From Thermoplasmata archaeon (GTDB lineage: Archaea > Thermoplasmatota > Penumbrarchaeia > Penumbrarchaeales > Penumbrarchaeaceae), in the NCBI GenBank assembly GCA_023145185.1, contig JAGLEG010000534.1, forward strand, positions 1 through 6,363: a stretch of DNA of 6,363 nt. Reading direction: 5' to 3'. Shown here one piece after another: positions 1 to 6,363 of the stretch (its first letter is position 1; every line of letters begins with the position of its first letter). A model generated the notes under the pieces. It searched no databases. It saw nothing but the letters and a program-made list of their open reading frames with translations, and was not told where the DNA came from. A program made the translations under genes and the position numbers.

Positions 1-2788
1 TCTCTCTTGCCCAGTTCACCGCATTGTATATCCTGTTCGGATAGCTCCACTGGGTGAGGACCTGCACGTTGCTCAGGTCCTCGTCACCCTTGTGAGGGAT
101 CGAATCCTCGGTGATGACATCCGCTCCGAGCTGTGCGATCATCTCGGGGATCTTGTGGTTTATCAAGGGGTCGATATGATACGGACGACCCAGCAAAAGG
201 ACGACCAGACGCCCCTCCCGCTCGGCCACATCGAGGATCTCACCCGTCCTCTTTCGCAGGTCCGCCTTGAACCGCCTCTGCTCCTTGACGGCATTGTCGA
301 AAGCCCCGAGGAATATCTTCCTATCCACACCCAGCCCCTTGAGGTATTTCCAGCAGCTTCTCCTGAGAAGGCCGATATCGTCGAAAGTTACCGGGGGCGT
401 ATCGAAGGGCACGTGATGCTTCCCCTCGGGATCGATGGCGCTTCTTATCACATCGGGATAGCCGGAAACGATCGGGCAGTTGAACGTGTTGAGGGAATCC
501 CCGTATTCAACCCCCTCGAAAATGACCATCGGATAGAGAATGCGGTCCACTCCCTCCTCTATGAGCTCTATGATGTGGCCGTTGGTGAGCTTGGCAGGGA
601 AACAGATGTTCTCCGACATGATCGTCTTGGACCCCTTCTCGCTCAACCCCTCATGTGAGCTGGGGGAGAGGACCACCTCGAACCCGGAATCCACCATCAG
701 GGTGTTCCAGAAGGGGAAGTTCTCGAACATGTTCAGGACGCGGGGTATGCCTATCCTCAGCTTCGGCTTACCCTTGGGCACCATCATTCGGTCCAGGAGC
801 AACCGGAGTTTAATGTCAGGTACGTTCTCTCCTATCCGGTTCGTGGTTCCCCTGTTGGTGAAGATCCTCTCGCACTTGTTTCCCGTGAAGAATATCTCAC
901 CGTTCTCGAAGGTCAATCTGGTGACCATGCAGTTGTTATCGCAACCCTGACACCTGATGTACTTCTTCGAGTAATCCCGCGCCTTTACCAGCCTGTCCAA
1001 CCCGATGAAAGTGGAGGGCTCGTCGGAGGATATGTCCTTTGCCCTGAGGGCGGCTCCGTATGCGCCCATAAGCTCCGGAACGTCCGAGCAGATCACCCGC
1101 TTCCCCAGTATCAGTTCGAAGGCCCTGTGGACCGCGGGGTTCCTGAACGTCCCCCCCTGGACCACGATCTTGTCTCCCAGGACGGAGATATCCTTGATCT
1201 TGAGCACCTTGTACAGGCAGTTCTTGATGACGGAAAATGCCAACCCCGCGGAGATCTCCCCCACGGACGCACCCTCCCTCTGCGACTGTTTTACCTTCGA
1301 GTTCATGAATACCGTACATCTTGTCCCCAGATCGGTGGGCGCTGTTGACGTACAGGCCAACCTTGCGAACTCGGACACCTCATAGCCCAATGACATGGCA
1401 AAGGTCTCAATGAAAGACCCACACCCCGATGAGCACGCCTCGTTGATCTCGATATTATTGATGACCCCATCCCTGATGAAGATGGCCTTCATGTCCTGGC
1501 CGCCGATGTCCAGTATAAAGGATACGTCGGAGAGGAACTCCCTGGCCGCCCTGAAATGCGCCAGCGTCTCCACCATCCCGATATCCATTCCGTAGGCCGC
1601 CTTGATCAGGTCCTCCCCGTATCCGGTCACACTGCTTCCACCGATCTCAACCTGGACCCCGGAGCTCTCAAGTCGTTCATTCAACCCCTCAAGTCCCCTC
1701 CTGACGGCGCCAATGGGATCCCCCCGGTTGTTGGAGTAGAAACGATAGGCCATATTTCCCTGCCCGTCTATCAGGACGACCTTGGTGGTGGTGGACCCTG
1801 AGTCCACCCCCAGAAAGCATCTTTTCCCATTCAGTTCACCAATGGAGACCGTCTGCTTGATGGGGACCATCCTACCCTCTTCCCAGGTCCGGTACTCGCC
1901 ATCATCCTTGAACAGGGGATCAAGCCTTTTTGATATCTCAATTTTCTGTGAACCACCGCCCTTGAGCAGGTCCATGAACCCTTCAAGGGTCATCTCCAGC
2001 CTCTTGAGATCATCGAAAAGCGCGGTACCGATTGCGGGGATCAGCTCGGAATGGTCCGGCTTGACAACATTGGATGGGTCGATACCCAGGACCTTGATGA
2101 ACGACTCCTTCAGGAAAGGAAGGTACGTGAAAGGGCCACCACAGAACAGGACCCTCGGTTTGGGATCCACTCCGCGAGAAAGGGTGGATATGACCTGCAC
2201 TGCCACGGCATGGAATATCGAGGCTGAGATGTCCTCCTTTGATATCTCCCTGCTGAGAAGGCTCTGAACGTCCGTCTTGGCGAATACCCCGCATCGGGAG
2301 GCCATGTGGTGTATGTCCTTGTGCGCCCTGGCGAGGGTCTCGAGGTCGCTTATGGGGACATCAAGCAAGGTCGCCATCTGATCTATGAACGCTCCGGTCC
2401 CTCCCGCGCAGTTGCCGTTCATCCTGATGTCGGGCCTCATGCGGTCGTCGAAGAAGATCATCTTGGAATCCTCCCCGCCCACGTCGATGAGCGTTCTCAC
2501 GTCGGGGTAAAGCTCCCTGACGGTCTCCGCAGATGCGATCACCTCCTGCACGAATGGGATCTCAAACCTCTCGGAGATACCAAGGCCGGCAGATCCGGTG
2601 ACCGAGACGCTGATCATGACGGGACCAAGCTCTCTGAGGGCATCGCCGATCATCAGCCTGAGGGTCTCCACGACGTCGGCATTGTGCCTTCTGTAATCGG
2701 TATATACCACATCATGGCCGTCAAGAACTGCCATCTTTGCGGTGGTTGAGCCAATGTCGACGCCCACTCTCAGAACACCATCATTCAA
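1..2788 (-). CDS. Large tandem-domain 2-hydroxyacyl-CoA dehydratase activase-like protein (BadF/BcrA ATPase x2 + DUF2229), 3' end beyond window
   Basis: The frame is open for 929 codons from a TTG at 2788 to base 1, so the C-terminus is missing. Two BadF/BadG/BcrA-type ASKHA ATPase domains lie in tandem. Domain 1 (about 7-262) has phosphate-1 loop DIGSTTAK (11-18), DVGGEDSK (102-109), NGNCAGGTGAF (124-134, Cys127), SRCGVFAKTD (Cys166) and adenosine-type FCGGPF (215-220). Domain 2 (about 324-584) has DSGSTTTK (329-336), DIGGQDMK (427-434), NEACSSGCGSF (449-459), TRCTVF (Cys491) and VQGGTF (543-548). A cysteine motif follows (C613, C616, C620, C639), then a DUF2229-type region (about 677-890) with SENICFPAK and GRPYHIDP. 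Known activases use a [4Fe-4S] cluster and ATP hydrolysis to push a low-potential electron into a radical dehydratase; the large form's substrate is not established, so the role is inferred. It should be cytoplasmic, as I see no signal peptide or membrane segment. The TTG start is chosen for AGGTGG six bases upstream; GTG at 2767 is the alternative but would leave only three residues before the ATPase strand. Family recognition is strong; the exact function is open. Confidence 0.93.
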   Translation of the reverse strand, partial: MNDGVLRVGVDIGSTTAKMAVLDGHDVVYTDYRRHNADVVETLRLMIGDALRELGPVMISVSVTGSAGLGISERFEIPFVQEVIASAETVRELYPDVRTLIDVGGEDSKMIFFDDRMRPDIRMNGNCAGGTGAFIDQMATLLDVPISDLETLARAHKDIHHMASRCGVFAKTDVQSLLSREISKEDISASIFHAVAVQVISTLSRGVDPKPRVLFCGGPFTYLPFLKESFIKVLGIDPSNVVKPDHSELIPAIGTALFDDLKRLEMTLEGFMDLLKGGGSQKIEISKRLDPLFKDDGEYRTWEEGRMVPIKQTVSIGELNGKRCFLGVDSGSTTTKVVLIDGQGNMAYRFYSNNRGDPIGAVRRGLEGLNERLESSGVQVEIGGSSVTGYGEDLIKAAYGMDIGMVETLAHFRAAREFLSDVSFILDIGGQDMKAIFIRDGVINNIEINEACSSGCGSFIETFAMSLGYEVSEFARLACTSTAPTDLGTRCTVFMNSKVKQSQREGASVGEISAGLAFSVIKNCLYKVLKIKDISVLGDKIVVQGGTFRNPAVHRAFELILGKRVICSDVPELMGAYGAALRAKDISSDEPSTFIGLDRLVKARDYSKKYIRCQGCDNNCMVTRLTFENGEIFFTGNKCERIFTNRGTTNRIGENVPDIKLRLLLDRMMVPKGKPKLRIGIPRVLNMFENFPFWNTLMVDSGFEVVLSPSSHEGLSEKGSKTIMSENICFPAKLTNGHIIELIEEGVDRILYPMVIFEGVEYGDSLNTFNCPIVSGYPDVIRSAIDPEGKHHVPFDTPPVTFDDIGLLRRSCWKYLKGLGVDRKIFLGAFDNAVKEQRRFKADLRKRTGEILDVAEREGRLVVLLLGRPYHIDPLINHKIPEMIAQLGADVITEDSIPHKGDEDLSNVQVLTQWSYPNRIYNAVNWARE

Positions 2789-2794
2789 CGCTAA

Positions 2795-2800
2795 CCACCT
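2795..2800 (-). promoter_or_regulatory. Ribosome binding site deciding the TTG start
   Basis: On the minus strand AGGTGG stands six bases before TTG at 2788. It matches the archaeal and bacterial anti-Shine-Dalgarno consensus at normal spacing. No ATG lies in frame near the start of the conserved domain, so this site is the main reason for choosing the TTG codon. Confidence 0.7.
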
Positions 2801-2830
2801 GTAGTATACTGAAAGAGGATACAAGAAGGA

Positions 2831-2840
2831 GTATTTATCT
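2831..2840 (-). promoter_or_regulatory. Candidate TATA box for the activase gene
   Basis: Read on the minus strand, AGATAAATAC is the most TATA-like stretch upstream of the activase start. An archaeal TATA box lies about 25 bases before the transcript start, which puts the start near 2808-2812 and gives a short leader of about 20 bases, just enough to hold the Shine-Dalgarno site. The upstream BRE element is weak. This is a motif and spacing match only. Confidence 0.45.
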
Positions 2841-2921
2841 GGATTGGTAAACGATCCGATCTCCGCTCGACGCAGATCTTACCATCTTCATCCATAAGCC
2901 GCATTTTCATTCCATACTGTT

Positions 2922-2938
2922 CCAAAACAATTAAAAGG
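2922..2938 (+). promoter_or_regulatory. Candidate BRE/TATA promoter of the surface-protein gene
   Basis: CCAAAACAATTAAAAGG combines a BRE-like purine stretch (CAAAA) with a TATA-like AATTAAAA, in the order used by archaeal TFB and TBP. A start about 25-27 bases downstream would fall near A2960 and leave a leader of roughly 74 bases. It is the clearest A/T-rich island in the gap on the plus strand. It has not been tested against a promoter model. Confidence 0.5.
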
Positions 2939-2943
2939 CCTTT
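2934..2943. promoter_or_regulatory. 10-base perfect palindrome overlapping the TATA box (possible operator)
   Basis: AAAGGCCTTT is a perfect 10-base palindrome that shares its left half with the candidate TATA box of the surface-protein gene. A regulator bound here would compete with TBP, a common archaeal repression geometry. A palindrome this short can arise by chance, and no second copy is seen in the gap. Confidence 0.25.
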
Positions 2944-3018
2944 GTATCGTTGTTACTCCATATCAGCCGGGGCTTTGGACGGTTGGTCAAGCATGGAGCT
3001 TTGGAAATATGCACGGAT

Positions 3019-3024
3019 GGAGGG
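3019..3024 (+). promoter_or_regulatory. Ribosome binding site of the surface-protein gene
   Basis: GGAGGG lies nine bases before the ATG at 3034. The next in-frame ATG (3193) would remove the signal peptide, and the in-frame upstream TTG codons lack a comparable site, so the site supports 3034 as the start. Confidence 0.65.
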
Positions 3025-3033
3025 CGAGACGAG

Positions 3034-6000
3034 ATGGTTTCAGATAACAGCCTGAGGAGGGGTGCGTCCATATGTGGGGCGGTCACGTTCCTGCTGCTTT
3101 TCACCATCTTTCAGCCTGTGCTGTCAACGGGGGGCGCAGAAGCTGATCATCAGGCGGATACGAAAGGTGATACATTTGGTAGCGCTGGGACCATGTTTTC
3201 CCTTGACGGCGAGTACGATCTCCGCGACTCCGCGCTCACGACCTTCATCGGCGATGACACGGCCAGCCCCCTGGGAAAACTGGGGAAATTCGTCGGCCAC
3301 GCCGATATCAACGGAGACGGCGTTGATGACGTGGTCATCGCTTCTCCGGACCTCTACTCGTTCGAAGGGGAGCAGAATTCAGGAGTGTGTTACATCTTCT
3401 ACGGCAACAGAACCCTCCCGACAGGGATCGTGGACCTCGGGGAGGCCGTGCCGGACATCACCATCAGGGCCACCAGCCCAAGGACCTTCCTCCTCTCATC
3501 CATTGCCGCGGGGGACATAAACGGAGACGGTCACATCGACATGGCCCTGGGAATGTCAGAACAGGGGGCTACGGGGAAGGTCTACGTGCTCTGGGGGAAT
3601 GGGAGTTGGGACGAGGAGATAATTCTGTACAAGGCGGGGGAGGCCGAACCCAACGCCTACCCGATAGGGGTCCTGAGGAGGGACAGATTCGCAATAATAT
3701 CCGGGCTCGTCACCACATCAGCGAAGGGCATCAGGCTGGGAAAGAACGTGATCATTGACGACCTGGACGGAGACGGAGAGGAGGACCTTCTATTCTCCTA
3801 CCACGGATGGAACAAGGTCTTCATCGTATGGGGGGGCTATGAAAAGTCCCAGTTCGCCACGGAATATACCTATTTCGACATGGACCCCACCGATGAGGGC
3901 GTGATAGGTAATTACGGTAGCTCCATGGCCACGGCGGACATCGACGGGGATGGGGGCCGGGATCTGGTGATAGGCGCCCCTCTTCTCCTGCACGAGGAGA
4001 GATACCTATCCGAGGCAGGGGGCATCTTCGTCTATTTCGATATAGGGGTGATACGGGGGAACGATAGCATCACCGTGGATACCCTGCTCAGGACGTTGAT
4101 AAGGGGAGGCGACGCCTACGATCGCCTTGGAACCAGCCTGATCGTTCGGGATATCAGCGGCGATGGAAAGGATGATATCCTGATCGGAGGGCCTGGAGCA
4201 GATGGCCCGATGAACAACAGGAGGAACGTGGGCCAGATAGCCATCTTCATGGGAGATGACATAGATACTTTTCCCAATTACCTTGAAGCGGAGGTGGACT
4301 TCGACCTGATGATCGTTGGGGAGCTTGAGAGCGTGGGCAGCAGGCCCGGAGACAGCATCGGCTCCATCTTCGATATCGGGGACCTGGACGGCGACGGCAA
4401 GATCGAGATGGTCCTTGGACTGCCGGGGAGGGGCAGGGAGGGACTCAGGTCGGTGGGCATGGTCGTTGGATATGACGACGACGTCGTCATGCCCTCCACC
4501 GGCAGTGTGGTGGACCTGGCGACCGCCGGGAGCAGGTTCAAACTGCTGGGTGCTGACGCCGAGGATGTAGCCGGCTATATGGTATCCATCTCGGACGTAA
4601 ACGGGGACGGGATCGGCGATATGCTGATCGGGGCCCCCTCCGCCGATGGAGAGGGGAACTCAAGGCCCAACTGCGGGGAGGTGTACCAGTTCGTTGGTTC
4701 TAAGATCTCGGTGGTGGGCATGGAGTATTCTGGACCTGCGGTCTCGAACGACATGGTCCTGCCGTCGAGCGGCTGGTTCGACATCAATATCACGTTCAGG
4801 CACACCATCGATCCCGGGCTTGTCAAGACCGTTGAGATTGTGCTTGAAAAGGATGTTATCAACGCGACGTTCACGTGGGATGATGGGGCGTTCTCGTACG
4901 ATGGGACCGCCGTCGTTGACCTCGATGTGGAGGGGTCCTCGATTAAATATCATGGATTGACCGCCGTTATCACCTTCCGCACATCCATAGGCTGGTTCTC
5001 CGATCTGGACAGGGAGTGGGATATCGACCTTACGCTCAGGGACCTCGACGGGGCAGGGGTCCACAGGACATTCCACAATTCACTTCCCATCAATAACGAT
5101 ATCATCCTCACCGGGGAGCCCAGGCTCCACGCAGACGGCGTGGAGGTGCTTCCAGGCGAGTGGTTCGTCGACGGTTCCCTCCTCACCATCTCGGGTTTCG
5201 AGCTTTTGTACAAAGGGCCGAACGGCAGATCCGTCCCACCCGATCAATTCGAGCTTCTCCTCCTTCGGGACGGCCTTCGGATACTATCCGTGCTGTACGG
5301 GGGAGTGGGCACGACCCTCACCGATGTCATTCCTGAAGCGGGATCGGTAACCTATACCATATTGGCTGATTTCAACACTGCAGCCCCGGGCCCCAACTGG
5401 CCCGGGAAGGGGCCGGTCATTGAAGGGGAGATCCTCAGGGAGCTGAGTATAGATCACTCCAGGCCGGGAGCCGTTGAGGGGCTCAGGCTCATACCCGACC
5501 CCGGCAGGATATCGCTCTTCGACGATGAGCGGGAGTGGGAGGTGGAGTGGAACGGCAGCATCGGCCCGGGCGATCCGGAGAACCCCTCGGGTATCGACGG
5601 TTACATGCTGGGGATCAATGAGGAGGCACCAGAGCATGTGAGATCCATGGGTGGGCTGTGGGGTTCCTATTATGGAGACCCCAACTTCCTGGACTACGTT
5701 TACGGGGAGGCGGACCCACAGGTCCACTTCAACTGGGGTAAGTGGGGGCCCGACCCTAACCGTCTTCCATACAACGGCTTCAGCGTACGATGGAACGGAT
5801 GGTTCACCCCCCCTGAAACGAGGAACTACCGCTTTTCGGCCGTTGGGGACGGCAACGCCATGGTGATGCTTGACGGGAACAGGCTGATCGACTGGGGAGC
5901 GTTGTATCCGATGATGAACTCGGGTCCCATCCCGCTAGTGGGCGGTGACCCCATACCTGTAGAGATATACTACTACTATCATGATAAAATGCCTGGTGAT

Positions 6001-6363
6001 GATACCATATCTTCCCTCTCTTTTGGCTTTGTGGATGAAAATGGAGAGAGGGTACCCGTGCCGGAAGAGTACCTGAGCCATCCGGACAACAATAGTGATA
6101 TCGACGTTGGTGGATCTGGGACATTCAACGTTACCGTGTACTCCATGGACAGGGCGGGACACCTGTCTGACCCCGTGACCATCCAGGGGTATGTTGACGT
6201 TGAGGAGCCGGTGATGGATAGGTCCGAAATGGATACGTGGTACAACCTGGAGGACCCCAACATCACCTTTGGGCTCCGCGATATCGCAGGGGATGACTCA
6301 CTTCCCTCCGGGATCGACATGGGCTCCCTTGACTACAGGATCAGGGAGGAGGGGGAGGCATTG
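3034..6363 (+). CDS. Secreted/cell-surface FG-GAP beta-propeller protein with PA14 and Ig/FN3-like domains, 3' end beyond window
   Basis: The frame is open for 1110 codons to the right edge. Residues 1-37 look like a Sec signal peptide: RR at 8-9, a hydrophobic core at about 11-30, and a possible cleavage after AEA (37). Residues about 52-556 hold seven FG-GAP repeats, each with a DxDGDGxxD-type calcium loop (starting at 91, 161, 243, 302, 373, 450 and 521), the number needed for one integrin-alpha-like propeller. Beta-rich, Ig-like sequence without a firm family match covers about 557-800. An FN3-like segment starts near 804 and is interrupted by a PA14 domain (about 872-1015), then resumes (about 1028-1055); a further Ig-like stretch (from about 1057) runs off the edge. 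At least nine N-x-S/T sequons fit a glycosylated archaeal surface protein. FG-GAP and PA14 domains usually serve adhesion and carbohydrate binding, so a role in attachment or glycan recognition is inferred. No membrane anchor or sorting signal is visible, since the C-terminus is missing. Only two cysteines occur in the visible mature part (C119, C547). The protein is strongly acidic. Confidence 0.93.
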   Translation, partial: MVSDNSLRRGASICGAVTFLLLFTIFQPVLSTGGAEADHQADTKGDTFGSAGTMFSLDGEYDLRDSALTTFIGDDTASPLGKLGKFVGHADINGDGVDDVVIASPDLYSFEGEQNSGVCYIFYGNRTLPTGIVDLGEAVPDITIRATSPRTFLLSSIAAGDINGDGHIDMALGMSEQGATGKVYVLWGNGSWDEEIILYKAGEAEPNAYPIGVLRRDRFAIISGLVTTSAKGIRLGKNVIIDDLDGDGEEDLLFSYHGWNKVFIVWGGYEKSQFATEYTYFDMDPTDEGVIGNYGSSMATADIDGDGGRDLVIGAPLLLHEERYLSEAGGIFVYFDIGVIRGNDSITVDTLLRTLIRGGDAYDRLGTSLIVRDISGDGKDDILIGGPGADGPMNNRRNVGQIAIFMGDDIDTFPNYLEAEVDFDLMIVGELESVGSRPGDSIGSIFDIGDLDGDGKIEMVLGLPGRGREGLRSVGMVVGYDDDVVMPSTGSVVDLATAGSRFKLLGADAEDVAGYMVSISDVNGDGIGDMLIGAPSADGEGNSRPNCGEVYQFVGSKISVVGMEYSGPAVSNDMVLPSSGWFDINITFRHTIDPGLVKTVEIVLEKDVINATFTWDDGAFSYDGTAVVDLDVEGSSIKYHGLTAVITFRTSIGWFSDLDREWDIDLTLRDLDGAGVHRTFHNSLPINNDIILTGEPRLHADGVEVLPGEWFVDGSLLTISGFELLYKGPNGRSVPPDQFELLLLRDGLRILSVLYGGVGTTLTDVIPEAGSVTYTILADFNTAAPGPNWPGKGPVIEGEILRELSIDHSRPGAVEGLRLIPDPGRISLFDDEREWEVEWNGSIGPGDPENPSGIDGYMLGINEEAPEHVRSMGGLWGSYYGDPNFLDYVYGEADPQVHFNWGKWGPDPNRLPYNGFSVRWNGWFTPPETRNYRFSAVGDGNAMVMLDGNRLIDWGALYPMMNSGPIPLVGGDPIPVEIYYYYHDKMPGDDTISSLSFGFVDENGERVPVPEEYLSHPDNNSDIDVGGSGTFNVTVYSMDRAGHLSDPVTIQGYVDVEEPVMDRSEMDTWYNLEDPNITFGLRDIAGDDSLPSGIDMGSLDYRIREEGEAL
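3304..4620 (+). repeat. Seven FG-GAP calcium-loop repeats encoding one beta-propeller
   Basis: The coding motif recurs at 3304-3330, 3514-3540, 3760-3786, 3937-3963, 4150-4176, 4381-4407 and 4594-4620. The loops read DINGDGVDD, DINGDGHID, DLDGDGEED, DIDGDGGRD, DISGDGKDD, DLDGDGKIE and DVNGDGIGD. Spacings between loop starts are 70, 82, 59, 71, 77 and 71 residues, the usual range for FG-GAP blades. Integrin alpha chains bind calcium in only some blades; here all seven carry the loop, although the sixth ends in Glu instead of Asp. Several are followed by the GAP-like element (IGAP in blades 4 and 7, IGGP in blade 5). The bounds run from the first loop to the last; the folded domain extends somewhat beyond both. 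Confidence 0.9.
5647..6078 (+). other. PA14 domain region within the surface protein
   Basis: Residues about 872-1015 match the PA14 pattern: a GLWGSYYGD opening, the WNGWFTPPETRNYRFSA core strand, the GDGNAMVMLDG loop with GNRLIDW, the IPVEIYYYYHD strand, SSLSFGF, and a closing PEEYLSH. PA14 domains in secreted proteins usually bind carbohydrate or act as insert modules in glycosidases and adhesins. Whether the calcium-dependent sugar site of the yeast adhesins (paired Asp) is present cannot be decided from these motifs. The outer edges are approximate. Confidence 0.8.

Noticed and set aside
92..658. Open frame of 188 codons on the plus strand
   Set aside because: It lies antisense to the DUF2229 part of the activase, whose frame is open throughout and shows conserved motifs. 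The translation has no recognisable domain, and long antisense frames are expected in G+C-rich coding DNA.
1782..2267. Open frame of 161 codons on the plus strand
   Set aside because: It is antisense to the first ATPase domain and the linker of the activase. Its translation is low-complexity, rich in Ser, Arg and Pro, with no family features.
2858..2878. Inverted repeat GATCT/AGATC with an 11-base loop between the two promoters
   Set aside because: Arms of five bases are too short to support a hairpin or operator without conservation data.
2993..3055. Twenty-codon upstream ORF (starts MELWKYARM) overlapping the start of the surface-protein gene
   Set aside because: It would lie in the proposed leader and could in principle affect translation, but it has no Shine-Dalgarno site of its own and is short enough to arise by chance.
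3073..3077. Cysteine at residue 14 of the surface protein as a possible lipoprotein lipobox
   Set aside because: It precedes most of the hydrophobic core instead of following it, and the residues before it (GASI) are at the wrong place for a signal peptidase II site. A normal Sec signal peptide fits better.
5284..5727. Open frame of 147 codons on the minus strand
   Set aside because: It is antisense to the FN3/PA14 part of the surface protein, where the plus frame is continuous and carries domain motifs. I take it as a shadow frame.

Overview
The window holds two large, divergently transcribed protein genes, each running off one edge, separated by a 245-base gap (2789-3033). I see no RNA genes, mobile elements, CRISPR arrays or terminators. 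Neither gene ends inside the window, so no 3' region is available.

The host is most likely an archaeon, probably an anaerobic euryarchaeote of the Thermoplasmatota kind. The gap carries two candidate archaeal promoters (A/T-rich TATA-like boxes, one with a BRE-like purine stretch). Both genes have good Shine-Dalgarno (SD) sequences, and one starts with TTG. Arginine is written mainly as AGG and isoleucine often as ATA, a pattern common in archaea. The exact lineage is an inference and is weakly supported.

Left part (1-2788, minus strand): the first 929 residues of a giant 2-hydroxyacyl-CoA dehydratase activase-like protein. It has two complete ASKHA ATPase domains in tandem, each with its own pair of candidate iron-sulfur cysteines. 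A four-cysteine motif follows, then a DUF2229 region. The C-terminus, probably several hundred residues, lies beyond base 1. Proteins of this kind are linked to ATP-driven low-potential electron transfer in strict anaerobes, but the substrate of the large form is not established.

Right part (3034-6363, plus strand): the first 1110 residues of a secreted or cell-surface protein. It has a signal peptide, then seven FG-GAP/calcium-binding repeats forming one complete integrin-alpha-like beta-propeller, then beta-rich Ig-like segments. A PA14 domain follows that appears to be inserted inside a fibronectin-type-III-like domain, and another Ig-like segment continues past the right edge. The two genes show no obvious functional link: one is cytoplasmic redox metabolism, the other is surface adhesion or carbohydrate binding. 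They may only share a divergent promoter region.

I did not find a clearly new biological system. The most distinctive points are the tandem activase, which may be a pseudo-dimer on one chain, the nested PA14 domain, and a lone cysteine pair placed where it could lock the propeller shut.
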